Origin: RGIG5612 sp050944475
GTDB taxonomy: Bacteria > Bacillota > Clostridia > Lachnospirales > Lachnospiraceae
Direction of reading: 5' to 3'
NCBI GenBank assembly: GCA_050944475.1
Contig: JBMNRD010000003.1
Span: 124,001-188,000, forward strand
Length of the DNA stretch: 64,000 nt
This document shows, piece after piece, positions 42,160 through 51,451 of the stretch. The notes under the pieces were generated by a model. The model had not been told where the DNA came from. It did not search any database and saw only the letters and a program-made list of their open reading frames with translations. Each line of letters starts with the position of its first letter. Positions within the stretch are counted from its first letter, which is position 1. A program made the position numbers and the translations under genes.

Positions 42160-45100
42160 CTATGCCTTCTTGTATGTCAGTGCTACGTTTCCCTTTCCGT
42201 AACGGGCCTTCAGCACCGCGAGCACTTTCTCGGATGTGGATATGTTGTAGCGTGTTTCCATAACCTTGGTTTGCTTTTCTTCCCCGAGATATATTACTAT
42301 CTCGCCGTCTCCGGCCATCTCCGGCAGCGATGAAAGACCGGTAATATATTTTTCTTCCGAAACGTATGCCCCGTAATTTCTCAGTTTTATCCAGACTTGT
42401 CTGCCGATGGAGTTGAAACTCAACATGACTTCGGCAATCAGCTTGGCATCCTCTTCCTCGGTAGCCGACACCCTGCCCTTCACCAACACCTTGCTGCCCT
42501 CGAATATCAACGGACGATTTTCCAGATAATTTTTGGGAAATACTATCATTTCCAAACTGCCCACAAGGTCCTCTAAAGTCACAAAAGCCATCGGCTGACC
42601 GTTCTTGGCGGTCTTGTTTGTTACCTTGGAAATAATACCGCCCACACATACTCTGTCCTGATCCTTGACGGCCACGCTGCCCGCCTCGTCTATGATAAAG
42701 TCGGCAGTCTTTGCGGTGACGTTTTTATCAATGATATCGAGGTAGCCGTCCAGAGGATGACCGCTTATGTATATTCCGGTAACGTCTTTTTCAAAATTCA
42801 AAAGCGTCTCCCTGTCAAACTCTCCCACATCAGGGGTCTTTGTCCTGAAAGCGTCCTTTACCGAATCATCCGCTATATCGAACAATGTCATCTGGCCGCT
42901 CATAGCGGATTTTTTGTCCTTATTTACCTCATCCAGCACATCCATGTAAATGTGAATCAGCTGCTTTCTTGTTAGGCCGAAGCAGTCCATTGCTCCCGCC
43001 TTGATAAGGCTCTCAACAAGTCTTTTGTTGATATCTTTGTCCGCAAGTCTTACAGCGAAATCGTACATATCCTTATACGGCCCCGCGTATTCCCTTTCCT
43101 CCACAATGGCATCAATAATGCTGCGGCCGACACCCTTAATGGCGGACAAGCCGTATCGTATTGAGTTTCCGCTTACCATAAAACCGCCGACCGCTTCATT
43201 AATGTCCGGGGGCAGGATATCTATATTCAGTCCCTTACAGACATTAATGTATTCACTGAGTTTGTCCAGTCTGTCCATAACCGATGTCATCAACGAAGCC
43301 ATAAACTCTGCCGGGAAATAGCATTTCAGAAAGGCCGTCTGGTATGAAATCACGGCGTAGGCTGCCGCATGAGACTTGTTGAATGCGTACTTGGCAAAGT
43401 CAATCATGTCGTCATATATCTTGTTTGCAACCTTTTCATCTATGCCGTTTTGTATGCAGCCGGGAACTCCGCCCGCCTCATCACCGTAGACAAATCTTTT
43501 TCTCTCGGTCCGCATCACCTCGTCCTTCTTCTTGGACATGGCGCGCCTGAGCACGTCCGCCCCTCCCAGGGAATAGCCCGCTAAGTCGCGCACTATCTGC
43601 ATAACCTGCTCCTGGTAAATAATGCAGCCGTATGTGGACTCAAGTATGGGTTTTAACTCCGGACAGTCATAAACTATATCGTCACCGGAGTTTTTTCCGG
43701 CAATATATTTGGGAATGAAATCCATCGGTCCCGGCCGGTAAAGAGCTATCCCTGCGATGACGTCCTCAAGACTCTTCGGTTTAAGCTCCCGCATGAAGTG
43801 CTTCATGCCGGCACTTTCAAGCTGGAAAATCCCCTCGCACTTTCCGCTGCCGATCAGATCCAGCACAGCCGGGTCATTATAATCCATTCTGGACAAATCG
43901 ATGAACGTGCCCGAATTTTGCCTTACAAAATCCACTGCATTTTGAATCACGGTCAGGGTGCGCAGTCCCAGAAAATCCATTTTCAAAAGCCCCATCTCCT
44001 CAAGCGTAGTCATGACAAACTGAGTGACTATTGAGCCGTCGGAGCCCCTTGCAAGGGGGACATATTCCACTACGGGCTTCTTGCTGATGACAACACCGGC
44101 GGCATGCATTGATGCATGGCGGGGCAGACCCTCAAGTCTTTTTGCCATGCTTATCAGATAATGAACCTGGGAATCCGTTTCGTAAACCCGGCGCAGCTCA
44201 TTATTTGCCGCAAGAGCCTTGTCGATGGTTATTCCGAGCTCGTTCGGAATCATTTTGGCAATGACGTCAACCGCACCGTAGGGCATATCAAGCACTCTGC
44301 CTACGTCACGTATTACATTCCTTGCCGCCATCGTACCGAAAGTAATAATCTGAACCACCTTGTCCCGTCCGTATTTTTCGGTAACGTAATTAACCACCTC
44401 GCCCCTGCGCTCGAAGCAGAAGTCAATGTCTATATCCGGCATGGAAATCCTCTCGGGATTCAAAAAACGTTCAAAAATAAGACCAAATTTAATCGGGTCT
44501 ATATCGGTAATCTCAAGACAGTAGGAAACTATGCTGCCTGCAGCGCTGCCTCTGCCGGGGCCGACTATTATGCCGTTGCTCTTGGCATAATTAATAAAAT
44601 CCCATACTATCAAAAAATAATCAACATAACCCATTCGCTTGATGGTCTCTAATTCAAAATGCAGCCTATCCTCATGTTCCTCATAATTGTCATAGCGCCT
44701 GCGAAGTCCCTCCTCGCACAACTTTTCGAGATATTCTTCCGCCGTAAACCCGTGCGGGACGTCATACATGGGAAGTTTTCTGTCTTTGGATTCAACTTCC
44801 ACATTGCACCTTTCGGCAATCTTTACCGTGTTTTCAAGAGCTTCCGGCGCATACGGGAAGAGGGCTTTCATTTCTTTCGGCGACTTCAGGTAATATTGCC
44901 CCCCTTCGTAACGCATACGATTTTCATCGCTGACCTTTTTGCCGGTCTGTATGCACAAAAGTATGTCGTGGGCATCGGCGTCCGAATCAAACGTGTAATG
45001 GATGTCGTTTGTGCATACCAAGGGGATGTTTTCCTCCTCGCTCATGCGAAGAAGCTGCGAATTGACAAGTTTTTGCTCGGGAATTCCGTGGTCCTGCAAC

Positions 45101-45621
45101 TCAAGAAAGAAATTGCCCTCACCGAATATTTCCTGCAGCCTGAGTGCCTCATCCCGGGCCTCATTGTATCTTCCTCTGCCAATGAGCCTGGGCACTATGC
45201 CTGCAAGACATGCGGAAAGCGCAATTATTCCCTCGCTGTATTTTTCAAGAATTTCATAGTCCACCCTCGGCTTATAGTAATATCCTTCCGTAAAGCCGCA
45301 GGAAACTATTTTAATAAGATTATGATAGCCTGTATCGTTTTCAGCCAATAAAACAAGGTGATAATACCTGTCATCACCTTGCACCGCCTCCCGGTCAAAC
45401 CTTGAACCGGTTGTTACATATATTTCGCAGCCGACAATGGGCTTTATGCCTTCCTTTTTGGCCGCCTTGCAAAAATCCACAACTCCGTACATTGCCCCGT
45501 GATCGGTGATGGCAAGAGCGTCCATTCCCAGAGCCTTTGTCCGGGAAATCAGCTCATCTATCTTTCCCGAACCGTCCAGCAGACTGAATTCAGTATGTAC
45601 ATGAAGATGTGTAAACCCCAT
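42160..45621 (-). CDS. dnaE: DNA polymerase III alpha subunit (DnaE)
   Basis: 1153 residues, normal for DnaE1/DnaE3-type. N-terminal PHP domain with HLHVHTEFSLLDGSG and LAITDHGAMYG, polymerase core with GPGRGSAAGSIVSYCL and the catalytic aspartates in MPDIDIDFCFERR, DFLGLRTLTVIQNA, the helix-hairpin-helix region GLSAIKGVGRSIIDAI and a C-terminal OB fold around VCVGGIISKVTNKTAKNG. Chromosome replication. Its start overlaps the HPr-like gene by one base, and it is followed closely by the methyltransferase gene. Confidence 0.97.
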   Translation of the reverse strand: MGFTHLHVHTEFSLLDGSGKIDELISRTKALGMDALAITDHGAMYGVVDFCKAAKKEGIKPIVGCEIYVTTGSRFDREAVQGDDRYYHLVLLAENDTGYHNLIKIVSCGFTEGYYYKPRVDYEILEKYSEGIIALSACLAGIVPRLIGRGRYNEARDEALRLQEIFGEGNFFLELQDHGIPEQKLVNSQLLRMSEEENIPLVCTNDIHYTFDSDADAHDILLCIQTGKKVSDENRMRYEGGQYYLKSPKEMKALFPYAPEALENTVKIAERCNVEVESKDRKLPMYDVPHGFTAEEYLEKLCEEGLRRRYDNYEEHEDRLHFELETIKRMGYVDYFLIVWDFINYAKSNGIIVGPGRGSAAGSIVSYCLEITDIDPIKFGLIFERFLNPERISMPDIDIDFCFERRGEVVNYVTEKYGRDKVVQIITFGTMAARNVIRDVGRVLDMPYGAVDVIAKMIPNELGITIDKALAANNELRRVYETDSQVHYLISMAKRLEGLPRHASMHAAGVVISKKPVVEYVPLARGSDGSIVTQFVMTTLEEMGLLKMDFLGLRTLTVIQNAVDFVRQNSGTFIDLSRMDYNDPAVLDLIGSGKCEGIFQLESAGMKHFMRELKPKSLEDVIAGIALYRPGPMDFIPKYIAGKNSGDDIVYDCPELKPILESTYGCIIYQEQVMQIVRDLAGYSLGGADVLRRAMSKKKDEVMRTERKRFVYGDEAGGVPGCIQNGIDEKVANKIYDDMIDFAKYAFNKSHAAAYAVISYQTAFLKCYFPAEFMASLMTSVMDRLDKLSEYINVCKGLNIDILPPDINEAVGGFMVSGNSIRYGLSAIKGVGRSIIDAIVEEREYAGPYKDMYDFAVRLADKDINKRLVESLIKAGAMDCFGLTRKQLIHIYMDVLDEVNKDKKSAMSGQMTLFDIADDSVKDAFRTKTPDVGEFDRETLLNFEKDVTGIYISGHPLDGYLDIIDKNVTAKTADFIIDEAGSVAVKDQDRVCVGGIISKVTNKTAKNGQPMAFVTLEDLVGSLEMIVFPKNYLENRPLIFEGSKVLVKGRVSATEEEDAKLIAEVMLSFNSIGRQVWIKLRNYGAYVSEEKYITGLSSLPEMAGDGEIVIYLGEEKQTKVMETRYNISTSEKVLAVLKARYGKGNVALTYKKA

Positions 45622-45881
45622 TATTCCGCCTTGCCACTAAGATATTCCTCAAGAACCCGTGCCGCTTCTTCCTCATCGCTTCCCTCGACGAAAAGAGTAA
45701 CTAAGCTCCCTCGGGTAATTCCGAGGCTCAGCATGCCCATGATACTCTTGGCATTCACCCTTTTATCATTGTATTGCAGGTAAATCTGACTTTCGTATCC
45801 GCATGCCGTCTGCACAAAAACCGCCGTCTGCCTTGCCTCAATGCCACCTTCAACTTTTACTGTAATTTCTTTCTGAATCAT
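45621..45881 (-). CDS. Crh-like HPr-family protein lacking the phosphorylatable His
   Basis: 86 residues. The HPr fold is clear: IQKEITVKVEGGIEARQTAVFVQ and NAKSIMGMLSLGITRGSLVTL. At position 15, where HPr has its PTS-phosphorylated His, it has Glu (GGIEARQ); Ser46, the HprK site, is kept (KSIMG). This is the arrangement of Crh, which is regulatory and does not carry phosphate for sugar uptake. hprK is in the same gene run 1.8 kb upstream. The start at 45881 (MIQKEITV) is chosen for the AAAGGTGAG site and because it puts Ser at 46; a GTG four codons earlier is possible. It overlaps the end of whiA by 32 bases. Confidence 0.88.
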   Translation of the reverse strand: MIQKEITVKVEGGIEARQTAVFVQTACGYESQIYLQYNDKRVNAKSIMGMLSLGITRGSLVTLFVEGSDEEEAARVLEEYLSGKAE

Positions 45882-46755
45882 ACCGGTTCTCACCTTTCGA
45901 TAATGTTGCCGCGCTGCGGCCCGATTTATTGCTTTCTTGCCGCTGTCTTATCTGCCGTGCCATTGCGGACAATTTCCGCATCCTGTGATTGACTCCGGAC
46001 TTGCCCACCGCGGGACTCAGCAGCTCTCCTATTTCCTCAAGGGTGGCATCCGGGTTTTCCAGTCTTGTCCTTGCAATCTCTTCAAGCTTTGTATCAAGCT
46101 TGTCCAGACCCGTCACCTTGTCAATCAGCTCAATGTCCTCTATCTGCTTCATGGCCGCCGTAACGGTTTTGTTGATATTTGCCGTGTCACAGTTAAACTT
46201 GCGGTTGACCGCACCCCGGATTTCCTTCTCAATGCGGACATTTTCAAATGTCATCAGGGCCACATGGGCGGAAATCACATTCAGTGTCAGGCATATATCC
46301 TCGCCGTCCTTAACGTATACCACATCCTTGTTGCGGCGCTTCATCATCCTTGCCGTTATGCCGAAATCGTTCATCAGTCTCATGATAAACTCTGCCGTTT
46401 CAGGGTCGGGCGAGGTTATTTCGAGATGGTATTCCTTCTCGGGATCGTTTATCGTCCCCGCCGCAATGAATGCCCCCCGAAGGAATGCCCGCTTTGTTTC
46501 GGGTCTTGACACCAGTCTGTCGAGGCCTGTGCCCGGATTTATTTTCCCGTTTATATTAAATGTTTTCCTGCTGCAAGTAAAGTCATTTCTGTCGGCGGCG
46601 CGCAGATCCTCATATACGTAAATGCCCGTATCCGCATCAAATGTCAGCCCTTTGCCTCCCATTATCATGATGGCGGCAAGCTCCGCTCTCCGGCAGCTTA
46701 CGGACTTGTCAAAATGCTTCATCAGTTCTTCGCGCACCTTCACAGAAAACGACAT
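45850..46755 (-). CDS. whiA: DNA-binding protein WhiA
   Basis: 301 residues. N-terminal degenerate LAGLIDADG-homing-endonuclease-like domain (KRAFLRGAFIAAGTINDPEKEYHLEI) and a C-terminal helix-turn-helix (NPDATLEEIGELLSPAVGKSGVNHRMRKL). WhiA is linked to division and chromosome segregation in Gram-positives. It is preceded by murB by three bases and followed by an overlapping HPr-like gene; a whiA-crh neighbourhood is known in Firmicutes. Confidence 0.95.
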   Translation of the reverse strand: MSFSVKVREELMKHFDKSVSCRRAELAAIMIMGGKGLTFDADTGIYVYEDLRAADRNDFTCSRKTFNINGKINPGTGLDRLVSRPETKRAFLRGAFIAAGTINDPEKEYHLEITSPDPETAEFIMRLMNDFGITARMMKRRNKDVVYVKDGEDICLTLNVISAHVALMTFENVRIEKEIRGAVNRKFNCDTANINKTVTAAMKQIEDIELIDKVTGLDKLDTKLEEIARTRLENPDATLEEIGELLSPAVGKSGVNHRMRKLSAMARQIRQRQESNKSGRSAATLSKGENRYDSERNYSKS

Positions 46756-46758
46756 GGT

Positions 46759-47661
46759 CTACAATACCTTAACCTCGCATTCCAGGAGAATGCCGTATTT
46801 TTCATTTACAACGCTGCGCACATGCTCAATCAGCTCTATTACTTCTGAAGACGTACCTCCTTTGTCGTTGACAATAAAACCGCAGTGTTTGGTTGATACA
46901 CTAACGCCGCCGATTCTGGCTCCTGCAAGGCCGCAGTCCATTACCAGCTGCCCCACATAGTACCCTTCAGGCCTTTTAAATGTGGAGCCGCAGCTTGGGT
47001 GTTCCAGAGGCTGCTTATCCGCCCTGCGCTTGTTCAGGTCATCCATTCTTGCCCTTATTACGGGCTTATCGCCCTTTTTCAGCTCAAGGACAGCCTTTGT
47101 CACAACATAGTCCCCGTCCGAGAAAATGCTGTGCCTATATGAAAACTCCGCTTTCTCCCCGGAGAATGTCACTATTTTTCCTGTCCTGTCCACAGCCGTC
47201 ACGGAGCATACCACGTCCTTCATTTCTCCGTCATAGGCGCCTGCATTCATGATTATCGCCCCGCCGAGACTTCCGGGAATGCCCGAGGCAAATTCAAGAC
47301 CCGTAAGAGAGGCCTCGCAAGCGGCATCGGCAAGGTCCTTAAGCATTGCTCCGGCTTCGGCGGTAATCACATTATCTTCAATCGATATGCGGGCTTGCTT
47401 TTCAAGTATGCTTACAATTACCCCGCGAAAACCTTCATCTTTGACAATTACATTGGTTCCGTTCCCGATAACATAATACGGAATCCCTTTTTCATTAAGC
47501 AGCTTCACGACCCGGGCAATTGCTTCGGCATTTTCCGGAGTTGCGAAATAATCCGCCGGCCCCCCTACCTCCATTGAAAGATGTCGCGACATAGGCTCAT
47601 TAAAGAGGATATTTTCTTCCCCCAATATGTTTTTTAATTCTTGTAATACTTCGTTGTTCAT
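46759..47661 (-). CDS. murB: UDP-N-acetylenolpyruvoylglucosamine reductase
   Basis: 300 residues, type II MurB length. FAD-binding domain with SMEVGGPADYFATPENAEAI and YYVIGNGTNVIVKDEGFRGVI, LEFASGIPGSLGGAIIMNAGAYDGEM, and the C-terminal catalytic SCGSTFKRPEGYYVGQLV region with Ser, then SVSTKHCGFIVN. It reduces UDP-GlcNAc-enolpyruvate to UDP-MurNAc with NADPH. The start directly abuts the hprK stop codon. Confidence 0.96.
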   Translation of the reverse strand: MNNEVLQELKNILGEENILFNEPMSRHLSMEVGGPADYFATPENAEAIARVVKLLNEKGIPYYVIGNGTNVIVKDEGFRGVIVSILEKQARISIEDNVITAEAGAMLKDLADAACEASLTGLEFASGIPGSLGGAIIMNAGAYDGEMKDVVCSVTAVDRTGKIVTFSGEKAEFSYRHSIFSDGDYVVTKAVLELKKGDKPVIRARMDDLNKRRADKQPLEHPSCGSTFKRPEGYYVGQLVMDCGLAGARIGGVSVSTKHCGFIVNDKGGTSSEVIELIEHVRSVVNEKYGILLECEVKVL

Positions 47662-48654
47662 TCAGGATTTACCGCCGTTATTTTCTTTTTCATGCTCCCT
47701 GTGGATGTTAGCCGATACCCTGTCGCACAGCTCCTTGGCGGCGTTATAACCCATCTTCTTCTGCCTGTTATTTACCGCGGCGGTCTCTATGATAATAGCC
47801 AGATTGCGTCCGGTCCTGATGGGGACTGTGTGTTTCACAACCTGAACCCCCAGTATGTCTTCGTATTCTTCGTTAAGTCCCAGCCTGTCATAATTTTTAT
47901 TTGAATCCCATTCCTCAAGGTCAATCATCATATCAATGGAAGCTCTGTCCCTGACACTTTCAACGCCGTAAAGGGATTTCACGTCAACAATGCCTATTCC
48001 CCGAATCTCCACAAAATGCTGTGTCAGCTCGGGCGCTCTGCCTATAAGCAGGCTTTCTCCGACCTTACATATCTCCACAAGGTCATCGGCAACAAGGCGG
48101 TGCCCCCTCTTAATCAGTTCAACAGCGGTTTCGCTCTTGCCTATTCCGGAAACTCCGGTTATCAATATTCCTTCACCGTATACATCAACAAATACCCCGT
48201 AAACGGTCACCGTGGGTGCAAGCTGCTCATCTATCCAACCAATCAGGTCAACCGTAATCTTTGCGGTTCCGTGCGAGGACAGCAGTACGGGCATATTGTA
48301 TTTTTTCGCTATTTTCAGCATTTCCGGATAAACGCTTGTTTCCCCGCTCACAATAATCCCCGGAATTCCCGTGGCAAAAAGCCGTTCAAACTTATATTCC
48401 CTCTCTTCCTCGGAAAACTGGCTGAGATATTCGGCCTCTATCGAGCCGAATATCTGGAGCCTTTCGTTATCGAAATGGGACTCGAAGCCTGTGAGGAACA
48501 ATTGTGGTCTGTTGACGTTTCTGTGATGTATAAACACACCGTTTAAGTCTATCTCCGGCGTAAGATTCTCAAACCGGGCAAAGGCCGCTATCTCGGCCAT
48601 GGTTACATGTTTTCTTGTCACGTTCCCCTTAAGAAATTTTTTTCCGTTTGTCAT
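47662..48654 (-). CDS. hprK: HPr kinase/phosphorylase
   Basis: 330 residues. Phosphorylates and dephosphorylates Ser46 of HPr or Crh in carbon catabolite control. Walker A GVSGIGKSETAVELI, the catalytic HGTAKITVDLIGWIDEQ region upstream and VEIRGIGIVDVKSLYGVESV, with the C-terminal region NLAIIIETAAVNNRQKKMGYNAA. The start at 48654 (MTNGKKFLK) has AAAGG nine bases upstream. The likely in-window partner is the Crh-like protein at 45621-45881. Confidence 0.95.
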   Translation of the reverse strand: MTNGKKFLKGNVTRKHVTMAEIAAFARFENLTPEIDLNGVFIHHRNVNRPQLFLTGFESHFDNERLQIFGSIEAEYLSQFSEEEREYKFERLFATGIPGIIVSGETSVYPEMLKIAKKYNMPVLLSSHGTAKITVDLIGWIDEQLAPTVTVYGVFVDVYGEGILITGVSGIGKSETAVELIKRGHRLVADDLVEICKVGESLLIGRAPELTQHFVEIRGIGIVDVKSLYGVESVRDRASIDMMIDLEEWDSNKNYDRLGLNEEYEDILGVQVVKHTVPIRTGRNLAIIIETAAVNNRQKKMGYNAAKELCDRVSANIHREHEKENNGGKS

Positions 48655-48692
48655 TTCATGCATCCTTTATATTCGATGGATAAGTTATTTTA

Positions 48693-50501
48693 TCATCTTT
48701 CCCGGAAGAATTCCACCACTGCCTCGGCGACCTTCAGATTCATTTCCGGTACCTGCAAAATCTCACCGATATCAGCCTCTTTCAGCCTTTCCACAGATTT
48801 GAAATGCCGTATAAGCGCCAGTCTTCTTTTCGGACCGATTCCCGGGATGTCGTCAAGAATTGACCTGACTTGGGTCTTTCCCCGCAGCTGCCTGTGATAT
48901 TCGAGCGCAAATCTGTGTGTCTCGTCCTGAATGCGGGTTATAAGTTTAAAGGTCGCCGCGCCGCGCTCCATCTCATACTCTCTGCCTTCATAGATTAATC
49001 CGCGGGTTCTGTGGCGTTCATCCTTGATCATTCCGCAGATGGGCACATTACAATCCTCGCCCAGCGCCTCTTTAACGGCGCTTATCTGTCCTTTTCCGCC
49101 GTCAATCAGTAAGAGATCGGGCTTTTCCCACTCCTGATGGGAAAACCGCCTTTTAAGCACTTCAGCCATGCTTGCATAATCGTCAGGCCCGGTCACTGTT
49201 TTTATTTTGAATTTTCTATAGTCGTTTTTCTTCGGGCGGCCGTCCTCAAATACAACCATTGATCCCACCGATTCATAACCGGCAATATTGGAAATGTCAT
49301 AAGACTCCACTCTTTTTGCGTAATTGATTCCAAGCATTTTGGAAATCTCGGTAACGGCCCCCTTGGTTCGCATTTCCTCATGCTTGGCTTTTTCCTTGTC
49401 GTGGGCGATTGCCAGACGGGCGTTTTGTTCCGCAAGCTCCACCATTTTTTCCTTTTTGCCCTTTTGCGGGGCATAAATCGAAACCTTTCCGGCAGCCTTC
49501 CGGCTCAGCCACTCCTCAATGGCTGTCACATCCTCAATATTGCAAGGCAAATGTATCTGCGACGGGAGAAAGGCTGTTCCTGCGTAATACTGTTTGATAA
49601 AGCTGGATATGATTTCGGGCTCGGCTTCATCGGGTGCCACGGTCAGAAAGAATTTTTCTCTGTCGATAAGCTTGCCGTTCCTGATGAAAAACACCTGCAT
49701 AACGGCGTCAAAACCGCTGACCGCAAGACCGAGCACGTCCCTGTTGTCTTTAGGGTCATATTCCATCTTCTGGCTCTGACAGATATTCTCCGCGGTTCTA
49801 AGAAGCTCCTTATATTCGGCGGCCCTTTCGTATTCCATCTTCGCCGAGGCGCTCAGCATCATTGTCCTCAGCCTGTCCAACAGCTCTGTGCTGCTGCCTT
49901 CCAAAAATTTCCTGACATTCTTTATTTTTCCCGTGTATTCTTCCTCAGTGACATTGCCCGTGCAAATCCCCTCGCAGCGTCCGATATGATAATTAAGGCA
50001 GGGGCGGTCCTTTTCAAAGTCCCTCGGGAACACCTTGCGACAACTCCTCAGTCCGTAGGCGCGGTTAAGAAGCTCAACTATATCACCTATAGACCCGTTC
50101 GGATACGGGCCATAGTACTTGTCCTTGTCCTTCTTAACCTTCCTCGTAATCTGAAGACGCGGATAAGCCTCGCTCAGAGTCAGCTTGATGTATGGATAGG
50201 TTTTATCGTCCTTCAGCATTGTGTTGTATCTGGGGCGATGTTCCTTGATAAGGTTGTTTTCCAGGATGAGGGCTTCGACCTCGGAATCCGTCACAATGTA
50301 TTCAAAACAGGCAATCTGTGACACCATTTTTTCGATTTTAAGCGAACGGCTGCGGCCTTTGTCGAAATACTGTCTGACACGGTTTTTCAATATTTTGGCT
50401 TTCCCGATATAAATAATTTCGTCCCGCTCATTACGCATGAGATAAACACCGGGGTTGCCGGGGAGCTTTTTTAATTCCTCTGTGATGTCAAAGCTTGCCA
50501 T
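48693..50501 (-). CDS. uvrC: Excinuclease ABC subunit C
   Basis: 602 residues. N-terminal GIY-YIG endonuclease GVYLMRNERDEIIYIGKAKILKNRV, Cys region PCLNYHIGRCEGIC, UVR motif (AAEYKELLRTAE), RNase H-like C-terminal nuclease (SYDISNIAGYESVGSMVVFEDG and LLIDGGKGQISA) and helix-hairpin-helix at the end. It makes both incisions in nucleotide excision repair. It is the first gene of the uvrC-hprK-murB-whiA run, with a promoter at 50617-50645. Confidence 0.96.
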   Translation of the reverse strand: MASFDITEELKKLPGNPGVYLMRNERDEIIYIGKAKILKNRVRQYFDKGRSRSLKIEKMVSQIACFEYIVTDSEVEALILENNLIKEHRPRYNTMLKDDKTYPYIKLTLSEAYPRLQITRKVKKDKDKYYGPYPNGSIGDIVELLNRAYGLRSCRKVFPRDFEKDRPCLNYHIGRCEGICTGNVTEEEYTGKIKNVRKFLEGSSTELLDRLRTMMLSASAKMEYERAAEYKELLRTAENICQSQKMEYDPKDNRDVLGLAVSGFDAVMQVFFIRNGKLIDREKFFLTVAPDEAEPEIISSFIKQYYAGTAFLPSQIHLPCNIEDVTAIEEWLSRKAAGKVSIYAPQKGKKEKMVELAEQNARLAIAHDKEKAKHEEMRTKGAVTEISKMLGINYAKRVESYDISNIAGYESVGSMVVFEDGRPKKNDYRKFKIKTVTGPDDYASMAEVLKRRFSHQEWEKPDLLLIDGGKGQISAVKEALGEDCNVPICGMIKDERHRTRGLIYEGREYEMERGAATFKLITRIQDETHRFALEYHRQLRGKTQVRSILDDIPGIGPKRRLALIRHFKSVERLKEADIGEILQVPEMNLKVAEAVVEFFRER

Positions 50502-50616
50502 CAATCATCCTTTCCGGCCGCGACAGTTCTGCCCGAAACAGTCTCCGTTCCGAGCATTGCAAGGGTTTGATTAACCTTATGTATTTTATATAATCGGCTG
50601 TCACATTCATGGGTTC

Positions 50617-50645
50617 AAGATATACCCTTTCGGGTATATTGTCAA
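50617..50645 (-). promoter_or_regulatory. uvrC-operon promoter with a palindrome in the spacer
   Basis: On the minus strand TTGACA (50645-50640) and TATCTT (50622-50617) are 17 bases apart. The spacer and part of the -10 box form a perfect inverted repeat, ATATACCC at 50620-50627 and GGGTATAT at 50632-50639, with a four-base centre. A repressor bound here would block RNA polymerase. The -10 box is 115 bases upstream of the uvrC start. Confidence 0.65.
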
Positions 50646-50793
50646 TTTTTATACTCGAGGGGGAGTTTTTCGTTTTCGTATTTTTCTTGAAAAATTTCCT
50701 AAAAAGACGGCATGAAAATTATTCTAAAGGAAGACGGCGAGGTCGAGTAAATTATCGGCCTGCCCGTATGCGTTTTACCGAAAAGAACATTTG

Positions 50794-50817
50794 AGGCCCC
50801 CTTTTTCAAGGGGGCCT
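50794..50817 (-). terminator. GC-rich stem-loop downstream of the lipoprotein gene
   Basis: AGGCCCCCTT at 50794-50803 and AAGGGGGCCT at 50808-50817 form a perfect 10-bp stem with a four-base loop, 52 bases after the stop of the lipoprotein gene on the minus strand. The following bases on that strand (CAAATGTTCTTTTC) give only a weak U-run. Probably a terminator. Confidence 0.6.
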
Positions 50818-50868
50818 GCAAAAATGTTAATAAAAATATTAAGAGCTGAGAACTTAATCCTCTTTGCT

Positions 50869-51312
50869 TTAGTTCTCTCCGCCTTCACCCTCTCCGGTGC
50901 CCTCTTCGCCGCTTTCATCAACAGCATTCGCCGTTTCGGTTGCCGACTCCGCATCAGCGGCAACCTTCATATACTCGAAGGTGGACGTCTCATCGGTATC
51001 GGTGCGAGTCATCTTCAAAATGTTTCCGGCAACCTCATAGCTGTATTGAGATGCTCCCCAGAGCTCATCATCATAGAAAAGTGTAATAGTGCCCTCATAG
51101 GCGGTATATGTAAAGGTCAGATTCCAAAATGTGTCCGTTCCGGTTCCGTCCGGTTTGAATACATAGCCCGAATCAAAGAAATGCTCGCTCCATGTACCCA
51201 CAACCGCAGGGTCATTAACCTTTGTTTCCTCCGGCAGCTCTTCCTTCTTGCAGCCTGCCAAAACGGTGACGCATATAAAAAGGCACATAACAATCGCTAT
51301 AATTTTCTTCAT
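50869..51312 (-). CDS. Small lipoprotein of unknown function
   Basis: 147 residues. Signal MKKIIAIVMCLFICVTV with lipobox LAGC (Cys20). The mature protein contains GTWSEHFFDSGYVFKPDGTGTDTFWNLTFTYTAYEGTITLFYDDE, which has the look of a lipocalin-like or DUF5640-type beta domain (W and G in a GTW start, then YEVAGNILKMTRTD), and an acidic Gly/Glu tail (DESGEEGTGEGEGGEN). AAGGAGG precedes the start. Monocistronic, with its own promoter and downstream stem-loop. Function unknown. Confidence 0.85.
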   Translation of the reverse strand: MKKIIAIVMCLFICVTVLAGCKKEELPEETKVNDPAVVGTWSEHFFDSGYVFKPDGTGTDTFWNLTFTYTAYEGTITLFYDDELWGASQYSYEVAGNILKMTRTDTDETSTFEYMKVAADAESATETANAVDESGEEGTGEGEGGEN

Positions 51313-51340
51313 AAAAAGCCTCCTTCAAAAAGACAAAGGT

Positions 51341-51369
51341 ATTATAATATGAAAGGTAATAAATAACAA
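51341..51369 (-). promoter_or_regulatory. Promoter of the lipoprotein gene
   Basis: On the minus strand TTGTTA (51369-51364) and TATAAT (51346-51341) with a 17-base spacer, 29 bases upstream of the lipoprotein ATG. Confidence 0.65.
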
Positions 51370-51451
51370 CTTCAAATTGACACTTTTACAATATAATGGG
51401 AAAATGTGTCAGACACTTTATCCACCGTAGTCTACGTTGAAAGGAACAAAA

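Noticed and set aside
42158..42649. Upstream extension of the rRNA methyltransferase frame
   Set aside because: It lies inside dnaE in another frame; the family-typical start is at 42157.
50609..50794. A 61-residue plus-strand frame upstream of the lipoprotein gene
   Set aside because: It has no family signature and covers the uvrC promoter region.
51377..51397. TTGACA and TATAAT on the plus strand before the aminotransferase gene
   Set aside because: They are only nine bases apart, which cannot form one promoter; the true promoter of this gene was not located.
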